DNA of 50,135 bases from Planctomycetota bacterium (GCA_016793265.1 JAEUHT010000219.1:1-50135); one strand, 5' to 3'. Positions 25,193-34,466 are shown, counted from the first letter of the stretch. Notes: generated by a model from the sequence alone, not told the origin. Numbers and translations: made by a program.

Positions 25193-25852
25193 ATGCTGTC
25201 GAAGCGCTCCGTCGGCGCGGGCAAACCCACCCGCATCTACCTCGTCGGCGCCCACGCCACCGGCAAGACCACGCTCGCCCGCTGGGTGCGCGACCACTAT
25301 GGCTTGCCGATGATCGCCGAGGTGGCGCGTGGCGTGCTCGCCGAGATGGAGGCGCGGCTCGAGACCCTGCGCACCGACATCCAGCTCGTCAACCGTTACC
25401 AGCTGCAGGTGTTCCATCGCCAGATCGAGGCCGAACACAAGGTCGACGGCTCGTTCGTCAGCGACCGCGCCTTCTGCAACCTCGCCTACGCCGCACACCA
25501 CTCGACCATGCTCGGCGACATCTTCCGCGACCGCCGCCTCGCCGAGTACATGAACTGGGTGCGCGAGGGCCTCGTCTTCTTCCTGCGGCCGCACCGCGAA
25601 CTCGTCATCGCCGACGGCGTGCGCGCCGGCCTCGAATGGGAGGAGGTCGTGCGCATCGACGGCATGGTCAAGCTGCTGCTCGAGATGTTCGACGTGCCCT
25701 ACATCCCGGTCGAATCGTTGTCGATGCAGGAGCGCGTGCGGCTGGTCGAACGCGTCTTCACGCTGGCCGGGCTGCAGCGGCTCGACGCGGGGGCAAGCGA
25801 AGCGCCGCCGGCGCCGCGCGGCGACAGCGTGGTGGCGCCGAATCGCAGCTGA
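25193..25852 (+). CDS. P-loop ATPase/kinase-like protein (AAA_28/NadR-like)
   Basis: 219 residues. The Walker A motif GAHATGKT is at 19-26, on a strand IYLVGAHATG typical of NadR-like and AAA_28 kinases. VSDRAFCNLAYAAHHST near 85 holds the conserved aspartate and DRxxxN-like segment used by that group. It ends in a Pro/Ala-rich tail. Proteins of this type phosphorylate small molecules such as nicotinamide riboside, or act in repair and signalling; the substrate is unknown. It starts the + strand trio with the PNP-like gene (67 bases on) and purN, and diverges from the 23309-25066 gene across 126 bases. Confidence 0.8.
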   Translation: MLSKRSVGAGKPTRIYLVGAHATGKTTLARWVRDHYGLPMIAEVARGVLAEMEARLETLRTDIQLVNRYQLQVFHRQIEAEHKVDGSFVSDRAFCNLAYAAHHSTMLGDIFRDRRLAEYMNWVREGLVFFLRPHRELVIADGVRAGLEWEEVVRIDGMVKLLLEMFDVPYIPVESLSMQERVRLVERVFTLAGLQRLDAGASEAPPAPRGDSVVAPNRS

Positions 25853-25919
25853 GCGGGCAGGCCCGCCGGCGCCGCCAGAACGCAGGGGCTTTTTGCCGCG
25901 CGGCCGCTACCTTGTGCGC

Positions 25920-26741
25920 ATGGCCTCGCCAAGCCAACAGCGCGCCCTCGCCCGGGAGATCGCCCAGTTCGTGAGTGAACGTACGCCGCTGCGACCCCGC
26001 GTGGCGATGCTGCTCGGCAGTGGTCACGCGTCGATCGCCAACCAGCTCAAGGAGAAGGTCGTGCTGCAGGGGGACGACCTGCCGGGCCGACCGCTGCAGT
26101 CGCCGCTGCTGATCGGCTTGCTCGAAGGGGTGCCGGTCGCCGTCGCCGACGCGCCGCTGGCGATCTACGAAGGCCACTCCGCCCAGGACATCGCCCTGCC
26201 CGTGCGCGTGCTGCGCGCGCTCGGTGCCGAGCTGCTGATCCTCTCGGCCGGCGCCGCCAGCCTCTGCCAGCAGATCGAGCCTGGTTCGATCGCCATCGTC
26301 GAGGACCACCTCAACCTCGCCGGCATGCACCCGTTGATCGGCCCCAACGACGACCAGCTCGGCCCGCGCTTCCCCGACATGAGCGAGCCGTACGCGCGGC
26401 AATGGCAGGACATCGCCCGCGAGGTCGCCATGCGCGCGGGCATCCCGTGCCAGCCCGGGGTGTTCGCGACGGTGTCGGGCCCGACGATGCCGACGCGCGC
26501 CGAGTACCGTTTCCTGCGCCAGGCTGGCGCCGACCTCGTCGGCGTGTCGCTGGTGCCCGAGGCGATCGCCGCCGTGCACGCCGGATTCCAGGTGCTGGCG
26601 CTCGTCGGCGTCACCCAGCAGGTGCTGGTCGGCCGCCCGGCGCAGCTGTCGATCGAAGCGATGATCGACGCCGCCGATCTCGCCGCCCCACGCATGGCGA
26701 CCCTGCTGGTCGGCATCGTCGCGGCCAGCTCGGAGGTCTGA
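25920..26741 (+). CDS. Purine nucleoside phosphorylase homologue with altered active site
   Basis: 273 residues (length and fold like trimeric PNP/PunA). Similarity is clear in YEGHSAQDIALPVRVLRALG, IVEDHLNLAGMHPLIGPNDD, LGPRFPDMSEPYAR, and RFLRQAGADLVGVSLVPEAI. Against human PNP, Ser33 (GSG), Tyr88 and Ser220 are kept. The phosphate and base residues are changed: the PGHAG loop with His64 is missing, Arg84 and His86 read Pro and Ala, NAAGG reads AGAAS, Glu201 reads Pro (GPTMPT), and Asn243 reads Gln. It may bind a nucleoside-like ligand without phosphorolysis, or act on another substrate. It is followed by purN after one base, so the two are coupled. Confidence 0.85.
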   Translation: MASPSQQRALAREIAQFVSERTPLRPRVAMLLGSGHASIANQLKEKVVLQGDDLPGRPLQSPLLIGLLEGVPVAVADAPLAIYEGHSAQDIALPVRVLRALGAELLILSAGAASLCQQIEPGSIAIVEDHLNLAGMHPLIGPNDDQLGPRFPDMSEPYARQWQDIAREVAMRAGIPCQPGVFATVSGPTMPTRAEYRFLRQAGADLVGVSLVPEAIAAVHAGFQVLALVGVTQQVLVGRPAQLSIEAMIDAADLAAPRMATLLVGIVAASSEV

Positions 26742-26742
26742 C

Positions 26743-27333
26743 GTGGCCGATGCGGGCCGGCCGCGACTCGGTGTGCTGCTCAGCGGCACCGGACGCACGC
26801 TGCAGAACCTGCTCGACCGCATCGGCGACGGTTGCCTGAAGGCCACCATCGCCGGGGTCGCCAGCGACCGCGACGACGCCTTCGGCCTGCAGCGGGCGCT
26901 CGACCATGGCCTCGAAGCCCGGCACCTGCGCGAACCCTCGGCGATCTGGTCCTGGCTGCTCGAACTCGACGTCGACCTCGTCATCCTGGCCGGGTACCTG
27001 CGCCTCCTGCCGATCGTGCCGGAGTTCGAAGGCCGCGTGCTCAACATCCACCCGGCGCTGCTGCCGAAGCACGGCGGCAAGGGCATGCACGGCGACCGGG
27101 TGCACGCCGCCGTGCTGGCCGCCGGCGACCGCGAATCGGGCTGCACGGTGCACCTGTGCAACCACCGCTACGACGACGGCCGCATCCTGCTGCAGGCGCG
27201 TGTGCCGGTGCTGCCCGGAGACACCACCAGCACGCTCGCCGCGCGCGTCTTCGCGGCCGAATGCGCAGCCTACCCCGCCGCGATCCTGATGCGCTGGCGC
27301 GAGTTGCAGACCGACGGCGGCGCGGGACGCTGA
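26743..27333 (+). CDS. purN: Phosphoribosylglycinamide formyltransferase
   Basis: 196 residues from a GTG start one base after the PNP-like gene. Motifs are GVLLSGTGRTLQNLLD (GAR phosphate loop; usually GSGSN, here GTGRT), ILAGYLRLLP, NIHPALLPKHGGKGMHG with the catalytic Asn/His pair, and SGCTVHLCNHRYDDGRIL, where the catalytic Asp lies in DDG. It transfers a formyl group from 10-formyl-THF to glycinamide ribonucleotide in de novo purine synthesis. The lost Ser in the phosphate loop and the variant SGCTVH-downstream region make it somewhat divergent, but the catalytic set is present. It ends convergently with the ABC permease gene. Confidence 0.92.
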   Translation: MADAGRPRLGVLLSGTGRTLQNLLDRIGDGCLKATIAGVASDRDDAFGLQRALDHGLEARHLREPSAIWSWLLELDVDLVILAGYLRLLPIVPEFEGRVLNIHPALLPKHGGKGMHGDRVHAAVLAAGDRESGCTVHLCNHRYDDGRILLQARVPVLPGDTTSTLAARVFAAECAAYPAAILMRWRELQTDGGAGR

Positions 27334-27373
27334 ACGCACCGACCCGGACGGGTGACGCGATACCCGGCTGGCT

Positions 27374-28378
27374 TCAGGCCGGTGGCCCACACCGGCCCGG
27401 CTTGCCGCGCCGGCGCACCCAGCGGCGCACCACTTCATCGCCGGCCGCCCCGATCAGGATGACGCCGCCGACGACCGCGAACTCGAGCTGGTTGCTGCCG
27501 AAGACGAGGTTCACCGTGTTGGGCAGCACCTGCATCAACGCCGCCCCGAGCACGACGCCGAGTACGACCCCCTCGCCACCGCGCAGCGCGACGCCGCCGA
27601 GCACGGCGCCGGCGATCGCGTAGAGCTCGTAGAAGTTGCCGAAGCTCGACGCCTGCGCCGAGTTCACGTCGAGCACGAACAGCACGCCGCCGAGCCCGGC
27701 GAGCAGGCTCGACACCAGGTACGCGGTCACCGTCAGCCGCCCCGTGCGCACGCCGGCGAAGCGGGCCGCCTCTTCGTTGCTGCCGAGCGCGAACAGGTGG
27801 CGGCCCCACACCGTGCGGGTCCAGACGACCCAGGTCAGCAGGGCGATGCCGGCCAGCACCAGCAGCGGCACCGGCAAACCGAAGCCGGGGCCGAGCGGCA
27901 CCCTGCCGGTGGCGAGCTCGCGCAGCCCGCCGGCGCTGCTGCCGAGGCCCATGGTCTGGTCGTCGGTGAAGCGCCGCATCAGCCCGCGGTAGAGCAGGAG
28001 GCCGCAGAGCGTGACGACGAACGGCTGCAGCCGCAGGCCGACGATCAACAGGCCGTGCCAGAGGCCGATGCCGGCGGTGACGGCGAGCACGGCCGGCAAG
28101 GCCAGCCACGGCGGCCAACCACAGTCGCGGATGAGCCAGGGCAGGCAGCAGCCGGCGACACAGACCACGGCGCCGATCGACAGGTCGATGCCGCCGGTGA
28201 CGATCACGAACGCCGCACCGAGGCTCAGCACGCCGTAGAGGCCGAGCCGCTGCAGCAGGTTCTGCAGGTTGTCGGGCGACAAGAACACGTAGACGCCGCG
28301 GCCGGGATCGTACGACTGCCAGGTGGCGAAGGCAGCGATCACGACCAGCAGCACGGTGATGCCGAGCAGCTTCTTCAT
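27374..28378 (-). CDS. ABC transporter permease, ribose/galactoside (RbsC) type
   Basis: 334 residues with many hydrophobic segments. The RbsC-family signature is GAAFVIVTGGIDLSIGAVV (near 55-73), FVVTLCGLLLYRGLMRR, and GSNEEAARFAGVRT. The last is the cytoplasmic coupling segment that contacts the ATPase. Its start overlaps the end of the ATPase gene by four bases. It is the last gene of the 31750-27374 operon. A single permease gene serves both halves, as in Rbs systems, and probably forms a homodimer. The imported sugar is not known. Confidence 0.93.
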   Translation of the reverse strand: MKKLLGITVLLVVIAAFATWQSYDPGRGVYVFLSPDNLQNLLQRLGLYGVLSLGAAFVIVTGGIDLSIGAVVCVAGCCLPWLIRDCGWPPWLALPAVLAVTAGIGLWHGLLIVGLRLQPFVVTLCGLLLYRGLMRRFTDDQTMGLGSSAGGLRELATGRVPLGPGFGLPVPLLVLAGIALLTWVVWTRTVWGRHLFALGSNEEAARFAGVRTGRLTVTAYLVSSLLAGLGGVLFVLDVNSAQASSFGNFYELYAIAGAVLGGVALRGGEGVVLGVVLGAALMQVLPNTVNLVFGSNQLEFAVVGGVILIGAAGDEVVRRWVRRRGKPGRCGPPA

Positions 28379-29862
28379 GCCGACTCCGCCGCGGTGGCCA
28401 GCATCATGATGCGCTGCTCATCGGCTTCGTCGCGGCGCAGTGAGCCGGCGAGGCGCCCCTGGTGCAGCACCAGCACACGGTCGGCGAGCGCCAGCACCTC
28501 CTCGAGCTCGGAGCTGACGAACAGGATCGCGAGGCCACTGCCGGCCAGGGCGTGCAGCCGGGCGTAGATCTCGGCGCGGGCACCGACGTCGACGCCGCGC
28601 GTCGGCTCGTCGAGCAGCAGCACCTTCGGCGAGGCCGCCAGCCACTTGCCGAGCACGATCTTCTGCTGGTTGCCGCCCGAGAGCGCACCGGCGCCGACCT
28701 GGTCGTTGCCACCGTGCAGGTCGAGCTCGCGCCAAGAGCGCGCGCCGAGCTCCCGTTCGTAGCGGCGATCGAGCCAGCGGCCGCGCCGGCGCAGCGTCGG
28801 CAGCGACAGGTTCTCGCGCACCGACATGGGGAGGATCAGGCCTTGCGACTTTCGATCCTCGGGCAACAGCACGAGGCCGGCGGTGGCGGCGGCGCGTGGA
28901 TCGTGGTCGACGAGCCGCTGGCCAGCGACCTCGATGCTGCCGGCGACGGCGCGGTCGGCGCCGAACAGCGCCCGCAGCAGTTCGCTGCGGCCGGCGCCGA
29001 GCAGGCCGGCGATGCCGACGACCTCGCCGGCGCGCAGTTCGAGGTCGACGGCGTGCGCGGCGAACGCCGCGGTGCGCAGGCCAACGACCCGCAACACCAC
29101 CTCCCCCGGCGGGTGGGGCGTGCGACGCTGCAGCGACAGCTCGCGGCCGACCATCAACGACACCATGCGGGCGTGATCGATGTCGTCGCGACGCAGTTCG
29201 CCGCTGTTGCGGCCGTCGCGCAGGCCGACGACACGATCGGCGACGCGCGCCACCTCGCCGAGCCGGTGCGTGATGTAGACGATGCCGACGCCGCGCGCCT
29301 TGAGCTCGTGCACGACCGCGAACAGCCGTTCGGCCTCGACCTGGGTCAGGCTCGACGTCGGCTCGTCCATGATCAGCACCCGCGCCTCGGCGCGCAGCGC
29401 GCGCGCGATCTCCAGCAGCTGCTTCTGGCCGGGGCTCAGCGCCCCCACCAGCGTCTGCGGCGACACCTCGAGGCCGAGCCTGTGCAGCACCGCGGTCGCG
29501 GCCGCCGCCATCGCCGCCTCGCGCAGGAACGGGCCGCGTCGCAGCTCGGCGCCGAGGAACAGGGCGCCGGCCACGGTCAGGTTGTCGCACAGGCTCAGCT
29601 CCTGGTGGATCAGGGCGATGCCGAGGCGCAGCGCCTCGGCCGGCCCGCTGAGCCGCAGCGCCACGCCGTCGAGACGCAGTTCGCCGGCATCCGGTGTGTG
29701 CACCCCAGCCAGCACCTTCATCAGGGTGCTCTTGCCGGCGCCGTTCTCGCCGATCAACGCCACCACCTCGCCACGCTGCAACACGAAGTCGACGCCGCGC
29801 AGCGCCAGCACGCCTGGAAAGGCCTTGTTGATGCCGCGCGCCTCCAGCAGCGGAGCCGCCAT
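28375..29862 (-). CDS. Sugar ABC transporter ATP-binding protein (RbsA/MglA type, tandem ABC)
   Basis: 495 residues, two ABC domains. The first has LIGENGAGKSTLMKVLAG, the signature LSPGQKQLLEIARAL, and MDEPTSSLT. The second has the variant Walker A GLLGAGRSELLRALF, signature LSGGNQQKIVLGKWL, and LLDEPTRGVDVGA. This layout is the hallmark of RbsA/MglA-type ATPases. It powers import of a monosaccharide through the permease encoded next (four-base overlap) and sits three bases after the binding-protein gene. Cytoplasmic face of the inner membrane. Confidence 0.96.
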   Translation of the reverse strand: MAAPLLEARGINKAFPGVLALRGVDFVLQRGEVVALIGENGAGKSTLMKVLAGVHTPDAGELRLDGVALRLSGPAEALRLGIALIHQELSLCDNLTVAGALFLGAELRRGPFLREAAMAAAATAVLHRLGLEVSPQTLVGALSPGQKQLLEIARALRAEARVLIMDEPTSSLTQVEAERLFAVVHELKARGVGIVYITHRLGEVARVADRVVGLRDGRNSGELRRDDIDHARMVSLMVGRELSLQRRTPHPPGEVVLRVVGLRTAAFAAHAVDLELRAGEVVGIAGLLGAGRSELLRALFGADRAVAGSIEVAGQRLVDHDPRAAATAGLVLLPEDRKSQGLILPMSVRENLSLPTLRRRGRWLDRRYERELGARSWRELDLHGGNDQVGAGALSGGNQQKIVLGKWLAASPKVLLLDEPTRGVDVGARAEIYARLHALAGSGLAILFVSSELEEVLALADRVLVLHQGRLAGSLRRDEADEQRIMMLATAAESA

Positions 29863-29865
29863 GGG

Positions 29866-30915
29866 CTACTTCTTGGCCTTGCCGGTCTTGACCTTCAGAT
29901 CGTCCCAGAACGCCTGGCAGTCGGCCTTCCGGATCTGCCGCGCCGGGATGTCGAGGAAGCCGCCGGGCGGCAGCAGCGCCCGCCGTTGCGCCGGGTCCGG
30001 CTCGCGCACCAGCTTGCCGAGCAGCTCCAGCGAACGGCGGCCGTACTCGTACGGGTTCTGCACCACCGTGCCGTGTACGTGGCCGTCGAGGATGCCCTGC
30101 AGCGTGGCTTCGTTCTCGTCGAAGCCGACCAGCGCGACCTTGCCGAGCCGGCCGGCCGACTGCACTGCTTCGAGCAGCAGCGGCGGTTCGTATTCGAACA
30201 GCCCGACCATGCAGGCGACGTCCCCCCAGCGGGCCAGCGCGTCCTGCGCCGCGGCCTTGCCCTTCTGGCGGTTGAACTCGTCGGTGAACGTGGCCCGGAT
30301 CTCGTACTTGTCGCCCTTCAGCGCCGCCGTCTGCGCATCGAAGCGCTGGGGGTCGTGGGTGCGCCCGAGCAGCTCGTCGATGATGCCCTGCCGCCGGCGG
30401 CGCGCGTTGTCCTGGTCGAGCGTGCCGACCAACAGCACCACCGCGCCCCCGGCCGGGATCGCCTCGGCGACGAGCTTGCCGCACAGCCGGCCGGCGTCGT
30501 AGTTGTCCATGCCGACGTAGCACAGGCGCTGCGACGACGGTGCGTCGCTGTCGTGCGTGATCAGGACGGTGCGCGCGGCCACCTGGTCGAGCAGCGCGGT
30601 CATGTTCTCGGGGTCCTTCGGCGACAGGGCGATGCCTTGGACCCCGCGCGCCAGCAGGTCCTCCAGCAGGCGCTTCTGCTCCTCGGCGGTGCCGTTCGCC
30701 GGCATGCGCACGAGGGCGTCGACGTCGAACTCCTGCTTCGCCGCTTCGACACCGAAGGTCGCCACCGTCCAGAACTCGGCGACGCAGTTGGTCACGAAGG
30801 CGAGCTGCGGCCGGGCCGCGGTCTGCTTCTCGGCCGGCGTCGCGCCGGGGGATGCGCCGCCACCACCGCAGGCGGTGGCGACGAGCGCCAACAGGATCGA
30901 GCAGCGCTTCATCAC
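29866..30915 (-). CDS. Sugar-binding lipoprotein of ABC transporter (periplasmic binding protein type 1, RbsB-like)
   Basis: 349 residues. The signal ends LLALVATAC (Cys16), then a Gly/Ser/Pro spacer. The mature protein shows the Peripla_BP_4 order: LAFVTNCVAEFWTVATFGVE, GVQGIALSPKDPENM, VLITHDSDAP, YVGMDNYDAGRLCGKLVAE, VALVGFDENEATLQGI and GTVVQNPYEYGRRSLELL. It delivers a sugar to the RbsC/RbsA-type complex encoded downstream. Ligand specificity cannot be read by eye. It lies 25 bases after the SDR gene and three bases before the ATPase gene. The start may be the second Met. Confidence 0.94.
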   Translation of the reverse strand: MMKRCSILLALVATACGGGGASPGATPAEKQTAARPQLAFVTNCVAEFWTVATFGVEAAKQEFDVDALVRMPANGTAEEQKRLLEDLLARGVQGIALSPKDPENMTALLDQVAARTVLITHDSDAPSSQRLCYVGMDNYDAGRLCGKLVAEAIPAGGAVVLLVGTLDQDNARRRRQGIIDELLGRTHDPQRFDAQTAALKGDKYEIRATFTDEFNRQKGKAAAQDALARWGDVACMVGLFEYEPPLLLEAVQSAGRLGKVALVGFDENEATLQGILDGHVHGTVVQNPYEYGRRSLELLGKLVREPDPAQRRALLPPGGFLDIPARQIRKADCQAFWDDLKVKTGKAKK

Positions 30916-30940
30916 GGGTTCCTCTGGGTTCGTTGCGCGT

Positions 30941-31750
30941 TCAGCAGACCGTCATGCCGCCGTTGACGGCGACGTCCTGGCCGGTGATGAAGCTCGCCGC
31001 TTCGCTGGCCAGGAAGGCGACCAGGCCGCCGACGTCGCCGGGCACGCCCCAGCGCCGCATCGGGATCAGCGCCTTGTAGGCGTTCTTCTGCGCCGGCGGG
31101 TCGTTCTGGTGCCGTTCGACCGGGATCCAGCCCGGCGAGACGATGTTGACGGTGATGTTCCACGGCGCCAGTTCGCTGGCCATGCTGCGCGTCCAGCCGG
31201 CTTGCGCGCCCTTGGCGGCGACGTACGGCGCGAAGTTGGGCACCCCGCGGCGGAACACCTCGCTGCCGATGTTGATGATGCGGCCGAAGCGCCGCTGCTT
31301 CATGCCACCGAGCAGGGCGCGGGTCAGCAGGAACGGCGACTTGACGAAGAAGTCGAGCATCTGCTGGTGGAAGGCCCAATCGTAGAGCTCGAACGGCTTC
31401 TGCGGCTGGTCCGGCGTGGCGTTGACGACGCAGATGTCGATCGGGCCGAGCTTCTTCTCGACCAAGCTGCACATCTTGGTCACCTGCTTCTCGTTGGTGA
31501 CGTCGGCGCGCACCAGCACGCCGTGGTAACCGCGCGCCTCGAAGTCGGCGAAGGTCGCCGCCGCGGCCTCCTTGCCGTTGGCGTAGTTGATGGCGACCTT
31601 GGCGCCGTGCGCGGCGAGCGCATAGGCCATGGCGCGACCGAGGCCCTTGCTGCTGCCGGTGACCAGGGCCGTGCGCCCTGCCAGCATGAACGGGCGGGGT
31701 TCGACGTCGATCGGCGGCGGGGACGAGGCGGAGCGGGTGGTCTTCTTCAT
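30941..31750 (-). CDS. Short-chain dehydrogenase/reductase (SDR)
   Basis: 269 residues from ATG 31748-31750. The N-terminal extension is Ser/Pro-rich. The NAD(P) loop TGSSKGLG is at 31-38, NADP preference being possible from NYANGK near 55-60. The catalytic triad is visible: Ser163 (IGSEV), Tyr176 and Lys180 (YVAAK). The C-terminal ITGQDVAVNGGMTV is typical of FabG-like oxidoreductases. It starts the operon with the sugar ABC transporter and probably oxidises or reduces the imported sugar or its product. It is divergent from the DUF1549/DUF1553 gene at 31822, leaving a 71-base shared control region. A much longer in-frame extension upstream was rejected because it lacks conserved sequence. 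Confidence 0.93.
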   Translation of the reverse strand: MKKTTRSASSPPPIDVEPRPFMLAGRTALVTGSSKGLGRAMAYALAAHGAKVAINYANGKEAAAATFADFEARGYHGVLVRADVTNEKQVTKMCSLVEKKLGPIDICVVNATPDQPQKPFELYDWAFHQQMLDFFVKSPFLLTRALLGGMKQRRFGRIINIGSEVFRRGVPNFAPYVAAKGAQAGWTRSMASELAPWNITVNIVSPGWIPVERHQNDPPAQKNAYKALIPMRRWGVPGDVGGLVAFLASEAASFITGQDVAVNGGMTVC

Positions 31751-31821
31751 GGGCGGTGACGCGTAGCGGAACGCTACCGGGTTGCCGGTCCGCGGGCGAC
31801 CATCTACAAGGCGACTCCACC

Positions 31822-34464
31822 ATGCCACCGCGCCCGCGTCGCCGCGTGTCCGCCGTCGCCGTCGGCCTGTTCGCCGCCGGGCTCGCGGCGCAGGCCCGGC
31901 CGCTGCCGCCGCTGAGCGACGCGGCGTTCGCCGCCCGCCGGGAGCACTGGGCGTGGTCGCCGCTGGCGGTGGTCGAACCGCCGGGCCCCGCCACCACGCA
32001 CCCGGTCGACGCCTTCGTCGATGCGCGCCTCGCCGCGGCCGGCCTGCGGCGCTCGCCATCGGCCACGCCGAGCACCCTGCTGCGCCGCTTGTGGTTCGAC
32101 GTCGTCGGCCTGCCGCCGCCGCCCGAGGCGGTGGTGCGCTTCACCAGCGACCCGAGCGACGCCGCCTACGAACGGGAGCTCGACGCGCTGCTGGCGTCGC
32201 CGCAGTTCGGCGAACGCTGGGCCCGGCACTGGCTCGACCTCGTGCGTTACGCCGAGACGCTCGGCCACGAGTACGACTTCCCGGTGCCGAACGCGTGGCG
32301 CTATCGCGACTACGTGATCCGCGCGCTGAACCACGACGTGCCGTACGACCAGTTCGTGCGCGAGCACATCGCCGGCGACCTGCTGCCGACGCCGCGGCGC
32401 GGCGCCGACGGCGACGACGAGAGCGTGCAGGCGACCGCAGCCTGGTGGTTCGTCGAACAGACCCACTCGCCGGTCGATGCCAAGAAGCACGAAGCCGATC
32501 GCATCGACAACCAGATCGACGTGCTCGGCAAGGCGCTGCTCGGCCTGACCATCGCCTGCGCGCGCTGCCACGACCACAAGTTCGACGCCATCCGCGCCGA
32601 CGACTACTACGCGCTGTATGGCTTCGTGCGCAGCTCGCGCTACGTGCAGGCGCCGCTGCAGGCGGTCGACCCCGCCGGCGACGGTTATCGCGCGGCGCTG
32701 GCGGCGCAGCGGGCCGTCGCGACGGCGTGGCTGGCGGCGGCGCCGGCCGCCGAGTGGGCGCCTTTGCGCGACGACCCGGCGGCGCTGGCGCCGGCGAGCG
32801 GCGTCGGTCCGTTGCGGGCCGAGGACGAGCTCATCGCCAGCGCCGACGGCGATCGTGCCGATTGGATCCTGACCAACGATGGCTTCGGCGACAGCCCCTG
32901 GCACGCGCCGTTCTGCCCGGATCCCGAGGCGCTGGCGCCCCGCCTCCTGTCGCTGCCGGGGCCGTTCTGGCTCAGCGCCGCCGCCGGCAGCGGTCGCGAC
33001 GGCGTGCTGCAGACGCGCACCTTCCCGCTGACGCAGCGCTACCTGCACGTGCGGGTCGCCGGTGAGCACGCGCGCGTCAACGTCGTCGTCGACGGTCTGC
33101 ACCTCGTGCGCGACCCGATCTACGGGCCGCTGCACGCGAAGGTGCACTGCGCCGAAGCGCACTGGCTCACGTTCGACTGCGCGCCGTGGCGCGACCGGCC
33201 GGCGTTCCTGCAGTGCCTCGACCAGCGCGCCCAGGACCTCGCCGACGCCGATCAGGCGACGCGCCCGTATCCCGACGCCGCCTGGCTCGCGGTGCAGCTG
33301 GTGGTGCTGTCGGCTGCCGCCGAGCCGCCACCGACCACCGCCAACGCGCCGTTGCCGGCGCCCGGTTGGAGCGAACCGCCGCCCGACGTGCGCACGGCCC
33401 TGACGGCGCTGGCCAAGGCCACGGCCGCGCTGCCGGTGTCGCCGACGATCCCGTCGCTCGGCGACGGCACCGGCGTCGACGAACACGTCTTCGTGCGTGG
33501 TGACCACCGCCGGCCGGCCGCGCCGGCGCCGCGGCGCTTCTTGCGCGCGCTCGACGGCGATGCCCCGCTGCCGGTCATGGCCGGCAGCGGCCGGCTGCAG
33601 CTCGCCGACCGCCTGCTGCGCCCTGACAACCCGCTGCCGCCGCGCGTGCTCGTGAACCGCCTGTGGCACCACCTGTTCGGCCGCGGCCTCGTGCGCACGG
33701 TCGACAACCTCGGCGCGCTCGGCGAACCACCGAGCCACCCGGAGCTGCTCGACTGGCTCGCGCACGATTGTGTGGCGCATGGTTGGTCGATCAAACACAC
33801 GCTGCGGCTGCTGCTGACCTCGGCGACCTACCGTCAGCAGAGCCGCCGCGGCGACGCCGGCGAAGTCGCCGACGCCGACAACGTGCTGCTGCACCGGCAG
33901 AACGTGCGCCGCCTCGAGGCCGAGGCCGTGCGCGACGCCCTGCTGGCGGCCAGCGGTCGCCTCGACGCCACCTGCTTCGGGCCGTCGATCGAACTGCCGC
34001 ACAGCGACCAGATCGAGGCGCGTGGCCGGCCGCGTGCCTCGGGCCCGCCCGATGGCGACGGCCGCCGCAGCATCTACCTCGCCATGCGCCGCAACTTCAT
34101 GCCGCCGATGCTGCAGGCGTTCGACCTGCCGACGCCGTTCGCGACCGTCGGCGCGCGCAGCGTCTCCAACGTGCCCGCGCAGGCGCTGACGCTCGCCAAC
34201 GACACCTTCGTGCATACGATGTGCGAACGGCTCGGCCAGCGTGTGCTCGACGAGGCCGGCACCGCCGACGACCGCTTGACGCGCTGTTACCTGCTGCTGC
34301 TCGGCCGCCCGCCGGACGCCACCGAGCGGCGACTGGCGCTCGCCTTCGTGGGCGACGTGGCGGTCGCCACGACCGACCTCGGCGCGGGCTTCGCCGACCC
34401 ACGCTCGTGGGCGGCGCTGGCGCACGCGCTCGTCAACAGCACCGAGTTCTCCTATCGCCGCTGA
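31822..34464 (+). CDS. PSCyt2/PSD1-type protein (DUF1549-DUF1553)
   Basis: 880 residues with an export signal (VSAVAVGLFAAGLAAQA). DUF1549 covers about 50-270 and contains LLRRLWFDVVGLPPP, QFGERWARHWLDLVRY and the c-type haem motif CARCH at 246-250 within IACARCHDHKFD. DUF1553 lies in the last 300 residues: RVLVNRLWHHLFGRGLVRT, PSHPELLDWLAHD, YRQQSRRGD, and ALTLANDTFVH. The usual N-terminal PSCyt1 cytochrome domain is missing; an insert of about 270 residues separates the two domains. These planctomycete proteins are exported and of unknown function, often near sulfatases or glycoside genes. The DUF1501 gene starts two bases after its stop. Confidence 0.94.
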   Translation: MPPRPRRRVSAVAVGLFAAGLAAQARPLPPLSDAAFAARREHWAWSPLAVVEPPGPATTHPVDAFVDARLAAAGLRRSPSATPSTLLRRLWFDVVGLPPPPEAVVRFTSDPSDAAYERELDALLASPQFGERWARHWLDLVRYAETLGHEYDFPVPNAWRYRDYVIRALNHDVPYDQFVREHIAGDLLPTPRRGADGDDESVQATAAWWFVEQTHSPVDAKKHEADRIDNQIDVLGKALLGLTIACARCHDHKFDAIRADDYYALYGFVRSSRYVQAPLQAVDPAGDGYRAALAAQRAVATAWLAAAPAAEWAPLRDDPAALAPASGVGPLRAEDELIASADGDRADWILTNDGFGDSPWHAPFCPDPEALAPRLLSLPGPFWLSAAAGSGRDGVLQTRTFPLTQRYLHVRVAGEHARVNVVVDGLHLVRDPIYGPLHAKVHCAEAHWLTFDCAPWRDRPAFLQCLDQRAQDLADADQATRPYPDAAWLAVQLVVLSAAAEPPPTTANAPLPAPGWSEPPPDVRTALTALAKATAALPVSPTIPSLGDGTGVDEHVFVRGDHRRPAAPAPRRFLRALDGDAPLPVMAGSGRLQLADRLLRPDNPLPPRVLVNRLWHHLFGRGLVRTVDNLGALGEPPSHPELLDWLAHDCVAHGWSIKHTLRLLLTSATYRQQSRRGDAGEVADADNVLLHRQNVRRLEAEAVRDALLAASGRLDATCFGPSIELPHSDQIEARGRPRASGPPDGDGRRSIYLAMRRNFMPPMLQAFDLPTPFATVGARSVSNVPAQALTLANDTFVHTMCERLGQRVLDEAGTADDRLTRCYLLLLGRPPDATERRLALAFVGDVAVATTDLGAGFADPRSWAALAHALVNSTEFSYRR

Positions 34465-34466
34465 CC

